A stretch of 19,967 nucleotides of DNA from B73-G16 sp964448445 (GTDB taxonomy: Bacteria; Desulfobacterota; B13-G15). How positions within the stretch are numbered: position 1 is the stretch's first letter; each line of letters starts with the position of its first letter. Positions 6,634 to 13,941 of this stretch are shown piece after piece. Both the position numbers and the translations under genes were made by a program. Location: contig CAYVAU010000023.1 in NCBI GenBank assembly GCA_964448445.1, forward strand, positions 1 through 19,967, in the 5' to 3' direction. The notes below the pieces were generated by a model. The model did not search any database, had not been told where the DNA came from, and saw nothing but the letters and a program-made list of their open reading frames with translations.

Positions 6634-7352
6634 TGGAGCTACAGAAGATCAGCCAGGGTTTTCTGGAGGATGCAAGAAGAGCCTTCGGAGACCTCCTCAA
6701 GGCCCTCTGCCTTTTCGGCAGTGCAGCCCGTTCGGAATGGATCCGAAAGCGCTCCGATCTCAACTTCCTACTGGTCCTGGAGGAAAAGGGAAGTGAAGAG
6801 CTGGAGAAGGCCTTCGGGCTGGTCAAGAGATGGTCGAAGAAGGGGGTGGCCATACCCCTGATCCTGACCGAGGAGGACATAAGGCGGTCTCTGGATGTGT
6901 TCCCCCTTGAATTCCTGGACATGAAGCTCTTTCACGTCACCCTCTTTGGCGAGGATCCCCTGCATGATCTGGAGATAGATCGGGGAGCTTTGAGGCTCCA
7001 GTGTGAAAGGGAAGCGAAGGGCAAACTGTTGCTGCTCGAAGAGGCCTACATTGCCACCGCGGGAAGGGAGAAACACATCAGGGCCGTAGTGCAGCAGTCC
7101 ATCAAGGCCTTTCTGGCCATCTTCCAGGGAGCCCTCTGGCTTCTGGGCAAGGACATCCCCATAAAGAGGGAAACCCTCATCATAGAAGCATCAAGGGATC
7201 TGGGACTCAGGGGGGATCCCTTCCTCTGGGCTTATCGACTCAAAACGGGAGGCATCAAGCCACGGAAGGACGAACTGATACCCCGCGTTAGGGAATATAT
7301 AAAGGAGGTCAAACGTCTCTCGGATTGGATCGATCGCTATGGGGAGGCATGA
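6633..7352 (+). CDS. divergent nucleotidyltransferase-fold protein between TPM and LemA
   Basis: This is a 239-aa protein of unknown role. Residues 26-50 read LCLFGSAARSEWIRKRSDLN followed by FLLVLE, matching the GSxAR...SDhD signature of the MNT/polymerase-beta nucleotidyltransferase superfamily. The second metal-binding Asp of the DxD pair is Asn44 (SDLN), and I see no clear third Asp, so catalysis is doubtful. The later part (FPLEFLDMKLFHVTLFGEDP, LRLQCEREAKGKLLLLEEAYI) is helical and could be a HEPN-like or substrate-binding region. GTG 6633 is chosen because GAGGGGG lies 5 nt upstream and it overlaps the TPM stop. The stop overlaps ATG 7349 of the LemA frame. The position between TPM and LemA suggests a regulatory or assembly role in that membrane module, which is inference. 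Confidence 0.8.
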   Translation: MELQKISQGFLEDARRAFGDLLKALCLFGSAARSEWIRKRSDLNFLLVLEEKGSEELEKAFGLVKRWSKKGVAIPLILTEEDIRRSLDVFPLEFLDMKLFHVTLFGEDPLHDLEIDRGALRLQCEREAKGKLLLLEEAYIATAGREKHIRAVVQQSIKAFLAIFQGALWLLGKDIPIKRETLIIEASRDLGLRGDPFLWAYRLKTGGIKPRKDELIPRVREYIKEVKRLSDWIDRYGEA

Positions 7353-7354
7353 AG

Positions 7355-7918
7355 ATGAGGCGGGGATGGGTTGTACCGGTTGTGGTACTTGGCATACTGT
7401 TTGGGCTCTTCCTTTATGTCAAGGCCCTTTACAACGAACTCGTGAGCCTGCAAGAAGCTGTTAAGGCCCAATGGGCCCAGGTGGAAACGCAACTTCAGCG
7501 CCGTCTCGATCTAATCCCCAATTACGTGGAAGTCGTCAAGGGCTACATGGCCCACGAACGGGAGGTCTTCGAAGAGGTGACCAAGGCCAGGTCCCGGGTT
7601 CTGGAGGCCGGGGATTTCGGGGAACGCCTAAGGGCTGAAGGCGAACTCTCCAGGGCCCTTGGGAGGTTGTTGATGGTGGTGGAGAATTATCCCCAGCTTC
7701 GGGCAAGTGAGAATTTCATAAGGCTTCAGGATGAGCTTGCCGGTACCGAAAACCGAATTGCTGTGGAAAGGAGGCGTTACAATGAGGCCGTAAGGCGGTA
7801 CAACACCCGCTTGAGGACCTTCCCCTCGGTGATAATTGCCAGACTGCTCGGGTTTGAACCCGCTCCCTTCTTCGAAGCACCCAAGGAGGCCCAAAGGCCC
7901 CCTCGTATATCCTTTTAG
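7355..7918 (+). CDS. lemA: LemA family membrane-anchored helical protein
   Basis: LemA proteins have one N-terminal membrane helix and a long, mostly extracytoplasmic helical bundle; their function is not established. Here the helix is followed by the family signature: YNELVSLQEAVKAQWAQVET, LQRRLDLIPNYVEVVKGYMA, HEREVFEEVTKARS, ENYPQLRASENFIRLQDELA, then TENRIAVERRRYNEAVRRYN. Length, about 187 aa, is typical. ATG 7355 has GGGGAGG 7 nt upstream. ATG 7349, which would overlap the previous stop as ATGA, is only 1 nt from that Shine-Dalgarno sequence and is the alternative. The TAG stop overlaps the stop codon of convergent ftsY. Confidence 0.95.
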   Translation: MRRGWVVPVVVLGILFGLFLYVKALYNELVSLQEAVKAQWAQVETQLQRRLDLIPNYVEVVKGYMAHEREVFEEVTKARSRVLEAGDFGERLRAEGELSRALGRLLMVVENYPQLRASENFIRLQDELAGTENRIAVERRRYNEAVRRYNTRLRTFPSVIIARLLGFEPAPFFEAPKEAQRPPRISF

Positions 7919-8832
7919 GGTCGTGGAAGTAAGGCCTCGACGAACTCCTCGGCTGAGAAATCCGCAAGGTCCTCCAGATTCTCCCCTACTCCCACAAATC
8001 TCAACGGTATGCCCAGTTCCCTGGCTATGGCAACGATTATCCCACCCTTGGCCGTCCCATCGAGCTTCACCAGGGCTATCCCCGTGATCCCAAGGGCTTC
8101 ATGGAAGGCCTTGGCCTGAAAGAGGGCATTCTGACCCGTTGTGGCATCCAGCACCAGCAGGGTCTCATCGGGGGCTTCGGGATCAAGTCTTTCAAGCACC
8201 CTTTTGAGCTTCCTCATCTCCTCCAGGAGCCCCCCTTTGGTGTGGAGTCTGCCGGCGGTATCGATCAAAAGGAGATCATAGCCCCTTGCCCTGGAGGCCG
8301 AGAGGGCATCGTAGGCCACAGCCGCAGGGTCTGCTCCGGGCCGGTGTTTCAAGACCTGGGCCCCTGCCTTATCGGCCCATATCTCCAATTGCTCTATTGC
8401 GGCAGCCCTGAAGGTATCGGCGGCCGCAATCATGACCCTCTTGCCCTGAGAGGTAAAGCGATGGGCGATCTTGGCCAAGGTGGTGGTCTTGCCCACCCCG
8501 TTCACCCCCAGGGCCAAAACCACCGTGGGTTTCCTGTGGTCCTTGAGCCTGAAGGGGGCCTCATAGGGTTTTAAGGCCCGAAGGAGGGCCTCCCGGAGAA
8601 CCTCATACAGCCCATCGGCATCCCTTATACCCCTCCTTCGGGCCTCCCTCTCGAGCTCCTGAAGGATCTCTTCGGTTGCCCTCACTCCCAGGTCGGCCCC
8701 TATGAGGGATTCCTCCAGCTCCTCCCAGACCTCATCGTCCAGGGGCCTCCGGGCCCTGAGGATCCCCCGGATTCTGCCGAGAAACCCCTGGCGTGTCTTG
8801 GCAAGTCCTTCCCTGATCCTCTCAAAGAACAT
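7915..8832 (-). CDS. ftsY: FtsY, signal recognition particle receptor GTPase
   Basis: FtsY docks SRP-ribosome complexes at the membrane for co-translational insertion. This 305-aa protein has the helical N domain (residues 1-90) and the complete SRP GTPase G domain: P-loop GVNGVGKTTTLAK (109-121), insertion-box motif DTFRAAAIEQLEIWA (139-153), DTAGRLH (191-197), VLDATTGQNALFQAKAFH, TKxD-like VKLDGTAKGG (255-264) and the closing GVGENLEDLADF. It lacks the long acidic A domain of E. coli FtsY, as in many bacteria. It starts 2 nt after the activase stop, so it is probably translated from the same message. It converges on lemA with overlapping stop codons. Confidence 0.97.
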   Translation of the reverse strand: MFFERIREGLAKTRQGFLGRIRGILRARRPLDDEVWEELEESLIGADLGVRATEEILQELEREARRRGIRDADGLYEVLREALLRALKPYEAPFRLKDHRKPTVVLALGVNGVGKTTTLAKIAHRFTSQGKRVMIAAADTFRAAAIEQLEIWADKAGAQVLKHRPGADPAAVAYDALSASRARGYDLLLIDTAGRLHTKGGLLEEMRKLKRVLERLDPEAPDETLLVLDATTGQNALFQAKAFHEALGITGIALVKLDGTAKGGIIVAIARELGIPLRFVGVGENLEDLADFSAEEFVEALLPRP

Positions 8833-8834
8833 CC

Positions 8835-9608
8835 TCAGCCTTCTTGAGCCAAAAGAGCGGCCCCAAGGGCACAGACGATTTGGGGTTCCGAATAGATTAT
8901 GAGTGACATCCCGAGCTCGTCCTCCAGCGCCTTGACCACCCCGATGTTCTTGGCGACCCCCCCGGTCATGACCACCTTGGGCACCGCCCCCCCTATCCTC
9001 TCCAGGAGTCCTGCGGTCCTTTTGGCTATGGCCTTGTGGACCGCCCTGAGGATCTCCTCCACCTCCTCCCCTTGAGAAACGAGGGAAATGACCTCGCTTT
9101 CGGCAAAAACCGTGCAGACGCTCGAAATCGTCAGGTCTTTCTTGGCCTTGAGCGATCGTTCGCCCATCTTGTCAAGCTCCACCCCCAAGGCCCTCGCCAT
9201 GACTTCGAGGAAACGGCCTGTGCCCGCCGCACACTTGTCGTTCATCTCGAACTCCAGGACCCTGCCCTTCTCATCGACCCTTATGACCTTTGTATCCTGG
9301 CCGCCGATATCTATCACGGTCCTGGATTCTGGGAAGAGGAAACTGGCCCCTTTCGCAAGGCAGGTTATCTCCGTCACCTTCCTTGGGGCAAACTCCACTA
9401 TCCCCCGGCCGCATCCTGTGGCCACAATTCCCTCAATCGCATCCCTTTCGAGTCCCGAGAATTTCAGAGCGTGCTCAAAGGCAGAAAGGGCAGCCTCATG
9501 GCTCGAACCCCCGGTAAGCACTATGGAGTAACCCAGGATCCCCCTCTCGGAATCGTAAACGAGGGCCTCGGTGGTAAGGGAGCCGACGTCGATCCCCGCC
9601 GTTATCAC
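8835..9608 (-). CDS. ATP-dependent activase of 2-hydroxyacyl-CoA dehydratase / benzoyl-CoA reductase type
   Basis: This 257-aa ASKHA-fold ATPase is of the HgdC/BcrD/BadG family. Such proteins carry a [4Fe-4S] cluster at a homodimer interface and push a low-potential electron into a partner dehydratase or reductase at the cost of ATP. Motifs are AGIDVGSLTTEALVY (phosphate 1), VATGCGRG, VIDIGGQDTKVI (phosphate 2), MNDKCAAGTGRFLEVMA with cluster Cys126, and ISSVCTVFAESEVIS with cluster Cys165, then VVMTGGVAKN. The start is GTG 9608, overlapping the stop of the upstream hydratase (GTGA). No dehydratase or reductase subunits are in the window, so the partner is unknown. Single-gene homologues with unrelated or unknown partners also exist. 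Confidence 0.88.
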   Translation of the reverse strand: MITAGIDVGSLTTEALVYDSERGILGYSIVLTGGSSHEAALSAFEHALKFSGLERDAIEGIVATGCGRGIVEFAPRKVTEITCLAKGASFLFPESRTVIDIGGQDTKVIRVDEKGRVLEFEMNDKCAAGTGRFLEVMARALGVELDKMGERSLKAKKDLTISSVCTVFAESEVISLVSQGEEVEEILRAVHKAIAKRTAGLLERIGGAVPKVVMTGGVAKNIGVVKALEDELGMSLIIYSEPQIVCALGAALLAQEG

Positions 9609-10378
9609 CTATTCCTCCACTCGGGAGTGCGTTTTTCCATGAAGGCCTTAAGGCCCTCGTTGGCATCCTCGGTCTTCATCAGGGCGTGCTTGTAGAGGCA
9701 CTCGACGTTCTGAAGACCCGACTCAAAATCCCCGGAAATTCCGGCAAGGACCGCTCGTTTGGTGATCCTCAATACGATCCCGCTCTTTTCGGTGAGCCTC
9801 TTCAAGAACTTCTCCACCTCCTCGTCGAACTTCTCATCCGGTACCACGACGTTGACCAACCCCACCTTCTCGGCCTCCCTGGCCGAGATCACATCCCCGG
9901 TCAGGATCAATTCCATGGCCTTTTTCATGGGGATTATGCGGGGAAGGTAAGAGGCAGCAATGGGAGGATACACCCCGACCTTTATCTCGGGCTGACCGAT
10001 CTTGGCCGATTCGCTGGCAATGACCATGTCACAGAACATCATCACCTCGCAGCCTCCCCCAAGCACATGCCCCCTGACCGCAGCAACCGTAGGTATCTCT
10101 AAGGTCGCCATGACCCTGAAGATCGCATGAAAGACCTCAAGCATTTCCTCCATCTTGTCACCCATGTGATCCTTAACATCCACACCCGTGGAGAAGGCCT
10201 TCTCACCAGCCGCAGTGATGAGCAACACCTTGAGTTCGGACTCACGGGCCTTGACATCCTTTAGGGCCTCGACCATCTCCCGCATGGTCGGAATATCCAG
10301 GACATTATAAGGAGGACGATTGACAACAATCCTGGCGACCCCATCCTTGACCTCATAAATTATATTTTGATAAGCCAT
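9605..10378 (-). CDS. enoyl-CoA hydratase family, cyclohexa-1,5-dienecarbonyl-CoA hydratase-like
   Basis: A crotonase-fold protein of 257 aa. The oxyanion region reads FSTGVDVKDH, and VRGHVLGGGCEVMMFCDM and IGQPEIKVGVYPPIAAS follow. Both general acid/base Glu positions of hydratases are retained (Glu111 in GGGCE, Glu131 in GQPE). The VLDIPTM N-terminal block, VDVKDH and GVYPP in place of the GTIPG of ordinary enoyl-CoA hydratases resemble dienoyl-CoA hydratases of anaerobic benzoyl-CoA degradation (Dch/BamR type), as I remember them. The start is ATG 10378, with AAGGAGG 8 nt upstream; the longer frame is rejected. Its stop overlaps the activase start. Pairing with a benzoyl-CoA-reductase-type activase fits the aromatic-acid idea, but a generic acyl-CoA hydratase remains possible. 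Confidence 0.85.
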   Translation of the reverse strand: MAYQNIIYEVKDGVARIVVNRPPYNVLDIPTMREMVEALKDVKARESELKVLLITAAGEKAFSTGVDVKDHMGDKMEEMLEVFHAIFRVMATLEIPTVAAVRGHVLGGGCEVMMFCDMVIASESAKIGQPEIKVGVYPPIAASYLPRIIPMKKAMELILTGDVISAREAEKVGLVNVVVPDEKFDEEVEKFLKRLTEKSGIVLRITKRAVLAGISGDFESGLQNVECLYKHALMKTEDANEGLKAFMEKRTPEWRNR

Positions 10379-10461
10379 ACTCCCCTCCTTCTGTTTTTTT
10401 GAGAAAGGTATCACAAACTCCGAGGGGCCTTCAAGTTTGGACGGGGTTTGGCCTCAAAAGG

Positions 10462-12882
10462 TCAGCCTATGTTAGCCAGGGCAAGTCTATCCCCATAGCG
10501 TTTGAGCACCGCCTCCTTTAAGGCCCGGTGCCTTTGTAGTCCGGGATCCTCCTCCGCCAACCGGAAAGCTTCCCTTCGGGCCAAAAGCAGCAATTTGAGG
10601 TCGCGGGGCAACTCGGCCACTCGAAACCTCGGCACTCCCCATTGCCTCACCCCCAAGATGTCCCCGGGGCCCCTCAAGGCGAGGTCCTCTTCGGCGATCC
10701 TGAAGCCATCTGTGGTCTCCTCCATCACCTTCAGGCGCCTTCGCGCCTCCTCCCCCAGGGTCCCCTTCACCAAAAGGAGGCAGAAGGAAGGGTGAGGTCC
10801 CCGGCCCACCCTTCCCCTCAGCTGGTGCAGCTGTGCAAGGCCGAACCTCTGGGCCTCCTCGACGATCATCACGGTGGCATTGGGCACATCGATTCCCACC
10901 TCAACGACCGTGGTGGACACGAGGACCTGGATCTGGCCGACCTTGAAGGCCCTCATCGTCTTCTCCTTTTCCTCGGACGGCATCCTGCCGTGAATGAGTC
11001 CCACCCTCCAGAAGGGGTAGCGGTCCCGGAGCCATTTCACGCCCTCTTTGGCGTTCTTTAGGTCCATCTGCTCGGATTCCTCGATCAGGGGATAGACCAC
11101 ATAGCCCTGTCTGCCCTTTTTGACCTCCTCCTCCAGGATCCGGTAGGCCTCCTGCCTTTCGGATTCCTCAAGGACCCTGGTGGTCACGGTCCCACGGCCC
11201 GGTGGCATCTCGTCAAGGATAGAGACCTCCATGTCACCATAGAGGGTCATGGCCAGGGTGCGGGGAATGGGGGTGGCTGTCATCACCAGAAGGTGGGGGT
11301 CGCGCCCCTTCTGATAGAGCCTCGCCCTCTGGAGGACCCCGAAGCGGTGCTGCTCATCGACCACCACAAAGGCCAGGTCGCGGAAGGCGATCCCCTCCTG
11401 TATAAGGGCATGGGTTCCCACCAGCAGTTGGATCCTGCCCTCTGCCACCTCCCTGAGGATCCTCTCCCTCTCCCTTCCCCTGATTTTCGAGGTCAAAAGG
11501 GCGAACCTCACCCCGAGGTCTCCGGCAAGCTCCGAGATGGTCTGAAAGTGCTGCTCCGCCAGGATCTCGGTGGGGGCCATAATGGCGGCCTGATAGCCAT
11601 TGCCTATGGCGATGAGGGCCCCACAGAGGGCCACCACAGTCTTTCCGCTTCCCACATCCCCTTGGAGAAGCCGGTACATAGGGTGGGGTTTGCAGAGATC
11701 GGACCTTATCTCCTCCAGGACCCTCCTTTGGGCCCGCGTCAGCGGGAAGGGAAGCCGCTTGAGGAATTCCTCCAGTATCCCCACCTGGGTTTCCAGACGG
11801 ATCCCCTGGGCCTTCTTTATACCCTGCCTCTTTAAGGCCAGGGCCACCTCGAGCAGGAAAAGCTCTTCAAAGGCCATCCTGCGGTGATAGGGGGAAGTTT
11901 TTGCCTGCAGTTCCTGAAGGTACCTGGAACTTGAGGGAAAGTGCACCTCCCTTATGGCCTCTTCAAAGGGGACCAGCCCACAACGGGTCTCCACCTCAAA
12001 GGGAATGGGGCTCTTCATCCGTGGTGCATAATCGGCGATTACCCGGTACATTATCGAGCGGATGCGCCTCTGCCTGAGGCCCTCCGTTTGAGAGTAAACG
12101 GGAACTATCCTGCCGAAATGGATGCTCCTTTCGGTTTCATCTGTCAGGACCTCTATGTCGGGGTGATGCACCTCCTTCTGTTCAAAATAGCCCTTCACTT
12201 CCCCTGAAAAGATCACCCTTGTCCCGACCTTCAAGGTCCTCTTCAAGTATTCCCACCCCTGGAACCACTTGGCCACGATGAAACCGGTCCCATCTCCCAG
12301 CAGCACTTCGAGGACCTTCCGGCCGCTTTTGGGATACTGGACCTCCTCCACCGAAAGGACCTGCCCCAGGGCCGTCACCCATTCCCCAGGGGAGATGCGG
12401 AAAAACCTCTTCAATTCCCTCCTGTCCTCATACCTTAGGGGGAGGTTGAAAAGCAGATCGCCCAGGGTGGAAAAGCCGCGTTTTTGAAGGATCCTGGAGG
12501 TCTTGGGACCTATCCCCCTTATCTGGTCCAGGGGGACATCCCACATCCGCAAATCGGCTCCGCGGATGATCCCATCGATCTCGACCAGGATCTCATGGGC
12601 CCTCTCCAGCACCTGCCTCTTGCGATGGGGGGGAAGGCCCTCATATCCCTGGAAACGCTCCATCAGCTCCTGTAGGAGCTCCCTGACCTCACCGGAGACC
12701 TCCTGCTTGAGGGCCCCTTTGACAAAATTGCTGACCAACCTCTCCAGCCCCTTTATGCGATCGAGCTCCTCTTCCCGTCTCCTGAGGGCAAAGGCAATGG
12801 GGTGATAGAGCTTATTGAGGATCTCCACCATATCGAATTGGAGCTTCTCAGAAGGGGACATGGAGAAAGGAAGGAAGATCAC
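10462..12882 (-). CDS. recG: ATP-dependent DNA helicase RecG
   Basis: RecG regresses stalled replication forks and processes recombination intermediates. The 806-aa protein has an additional N-terminal region of about 110 residues of helical, charged sequence. It is followed by IRGIGPKTSRILQKRGFSTL and DLLFNLPLRYEDR (start of the wedge), an OB-fold wedge (about 165-250), and two helicase lobes. Motifs include LLQGDVGSGKTVVA (Walker A, about 406-417), APTEILAEQH, VVVDEQHRFG (the RecG form of DExH), TATPIPRTLAMTLYGDME, VEVGIDVPNATVMIVE and LRGRVGRG. GTG 12882 overlaps the nrpR stop (GTGA). ATG 12861 is an alternative start but has no Shine-Dalgarno. The 83-nt gap downstream before the hydratase start shows no clear terminator. 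Confidence 0.97.
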   Translation of the reverse strand: MIFLPFSMSPSEKLQFDMVEILNKLYHPIAFALRRREEELDRIKGLERLVSNFVKGALKQEVSGEVRELLQELMERFQGYEGLPPHRKRQVLERAHEILVEIDGIIRGADLRMWDVPLDQIRGIGPKTSRILQKRGFSTLGDLLFNLPLRYEDRRELKRFFRISPGEWVTALGQVLSVEEVQYPKSGRKVLEVLLGDGTGFIVAKWFQGWEYLKRTLKVGTRVIFSGEVKGYFEQKEVHHPDIEVLTDETERSIHFGRIVPVYSQTEGLRQRRIRSIMYRVIADYAPRMKSPIPFEVETRCGLVPFEEAIREVHFPSSSRYLQELQAKTSPYHRRMAFEELFLLEVALALKRQGIKKAQGIRLETQVGILEEFLKRLPFPLTRAQRRVLEEIRSDLCKPHPMYRLLQGDVGSGKTVVALCGALIAIGNGYQAAIMAPTEILAEQHFQTISELAGDLGVRFALLTSKIRGRERERILREVAEGRIQLLVGTHALIQEGIAFRDLAFVVVDEQHRFGVLQRARLYQKGRDPHLLVMTATPIPRTLAMTLYGDMEVSILDEMPPGRGTVTTRVLEESERQEAYRILEEEVKKGRQGYVVYPLIEESEQMDLKNAKEGVKWLRDRYPFWRVGLIHGRMPSEEKEKTMRAFKVGQIQVLVSTTVVEVGIDVPNATVMIVEEAQRFGLAQLHQLRGRVGRGPHPSFCLLLVKGTLGEEARRRLKVMEETTDGFRIAEEDLALRGPGDILGVRQWGVPRFRVAELPRDLKLLLLARREAFRLAEEDPGLQRHRALKEAVLKRYGDRLALANIG

Positions 12883-13883
12883 CCGCAGATTTTGCCGTAA
12901 ACTTCCTCAAAGGGCTCCATCTCCTCATAGGGAAGCACCGAACTCATGGCCATGTTCTCCGCATTTATACCCATCTCCTGAACACATGCCAGTGGGTTGA
13001 GACCCCCTAAAAGCACCATGCCCATCTTTCCGATCTCCACGGGAACCTCACACACATCCTCCCCTATCCCCCCAAGGGAGACCACACCGCCTATTCCGGC
13101 CTGCTTGAGCTGCGAAAGCGTCTCCTCCACCACCCCCTTGCAGACCGCGGGGACCTCCCTGAAATTGGCCAGCACCTTGCCGCTTCCCTTCCGGGCCACC
13201 TCCCTCACAGAGGTCATCCCCGCCCTTATGAAGGCCTCAGAAGGGTCCAGGGACGAACCCGCATAGTGGATGAGCTCGACAAACCTCTGAGGTTTGCCCC
13301 CGCGGATCTCAAGGATCCCCCCAAACCTCGAATCCATCGGAACCCCTGCCTTGAGCAGCACCCCATTGATGACGATGCTACAGACCGTGGCCACTCCCAC
13401 CCTCTCATCGGGTATGACCACATTGCCCACCTTCTCTCCGCCGGGAATGATCTTTATCCTTTTGCTGACGCAGATTCCGGCCTTAAAAGCCAAGGCCATC
13501 GCCTCAAGGGCCTCCGGGAGGTCCTGCCGGGAAACGATGGAAAGGTTTACCGGGATCAGACCCTTGCGTTCCTTCGGACTGAAATCGGTCATAAAGGACA
13601 GGGCTTCTATCTTGGTGAGCACAAAACCGACCTTGTCCTTCACCCTCGCATGCTCAAGCTCCTTCATCCCCTCTTCGGTTATGACCCGACCGTCACGCTG
13701 CCCCACAAGCCTCGTCCACCCCCGCTCATCCATCAGCTTCAGATGGTATCTGACCGCCCGTTCGGTCAGATGGATGCCATAACCCTTCAGCCGCTGCGAG
13801 ATGGCCCTCGCCCCAAGGGAACGCCCCGCCTCGCTCAAAACCCTCAGGATCGCAAGGGTCTTCTTCTCCACATCACCGTACAC
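12879..13883 (-). CDS. nrpR: NrpR-type winged-helix nitrogen regulator (single NrpR domain)
   Basis: NrpR is a 2-oxoglutarate-responsive repressor of nitrogen assimilation genes, characterised in methanogenic archaea. The N-terminal winged helix (about 5-75) reads EKKTLAILRVLSEAGRSLG, AISQRLKGYGIHLTERAVRY, HLKLMDERGW. One NrpR domain follows, with GLIPVNLSIV, AGICVSKRIKIIPGGEKVGN, VATVCSIVINGVLLKAGVP, FVELIHYAGSSLDPSEAF and GLNPLACVQEMGIN. Many archaeal forms have two such domains. I favour GTG 13883 (GAGG 6 nt upstream, 334 aa) over TTG 13898. The TTG lies inside an inverted repeat and within about 20 nt of the probable transcript start. The gene is 2 genes from glnA, the classic NrpR target, supporting a local nitrogen role. 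Two palindromes lie at its promoter. Confidence 0.85.
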   Translation of the reverse strand: MYGDVEKKTLAILRVLSEAGRSLGARAISQRLKGYGIHLTERAVRYHLKLMDERGWTRLVGQRDGRVITEEGMKELEHARVKDKVGFVLTKIEALSFMTDFSPKERKGLIPVNLSIVSRQDLPEALEAMALAFKAGICVSKRIKIIPGGEKVGNVVIPDERVGVATVCSIVINGVLLKAGVPMDSRFGGILEIRGGKPQRFVELIHYAGSSLDPSEAFIRAGMTSVREVARKGSGKVLANFREVPAVCKGVVEETLSQLKQAGIGGVVSLGGIGEDVCEVPVEIGKMGMVLLGGLNPLACVQEMGINAENMAMSSVLPYEEMEPFEEVYGKICG

Positions 13884-13892
13884 AACAAACCT

Positions 13893-13940
13893 CGGCAAAC
13901 GGCAACCTTTGCCGAAAAGTTATCATAAAAGGCCTTTTAT
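13893..13940 (-). promoter_or_regulatory. nrpR promoter region with two palindromes
   Basis: On the minus strand a good -10 hexamer TATGAT lies at 13927-13922, but no clear -35 is found at standard spacing. A perfect 16-bp palindrome ATAAAAGGCCTTTTAT (13925-13940) overlaps the -10. A second inverted repeat, CGGCAAA-N8-TTTGCCG (13893-13899 and 13908-13914), covers the probable first transcribed bases. The layout suggests operators, possibly for autoregulation. Neither matches the GGAA-N6-TTCC operator known for methanogen NrpR. Confidence 0.45.
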
Positions 13941-13941
13941 A

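Noticed and set aside
9036..9695. 219-aa plus-strand open frame opposite the activase
   Set aside because: It is a shadow of a high-GC coding strand. The opposite strand carries complete family motifs.
10390..10461. Promoter for the hydratase-activase pair (TTGAAG ... TGATAC)
   Set aside because: The spacing is 15-16 nt and the -10 is poor. It could be real, but transcription from recG is equally likely.
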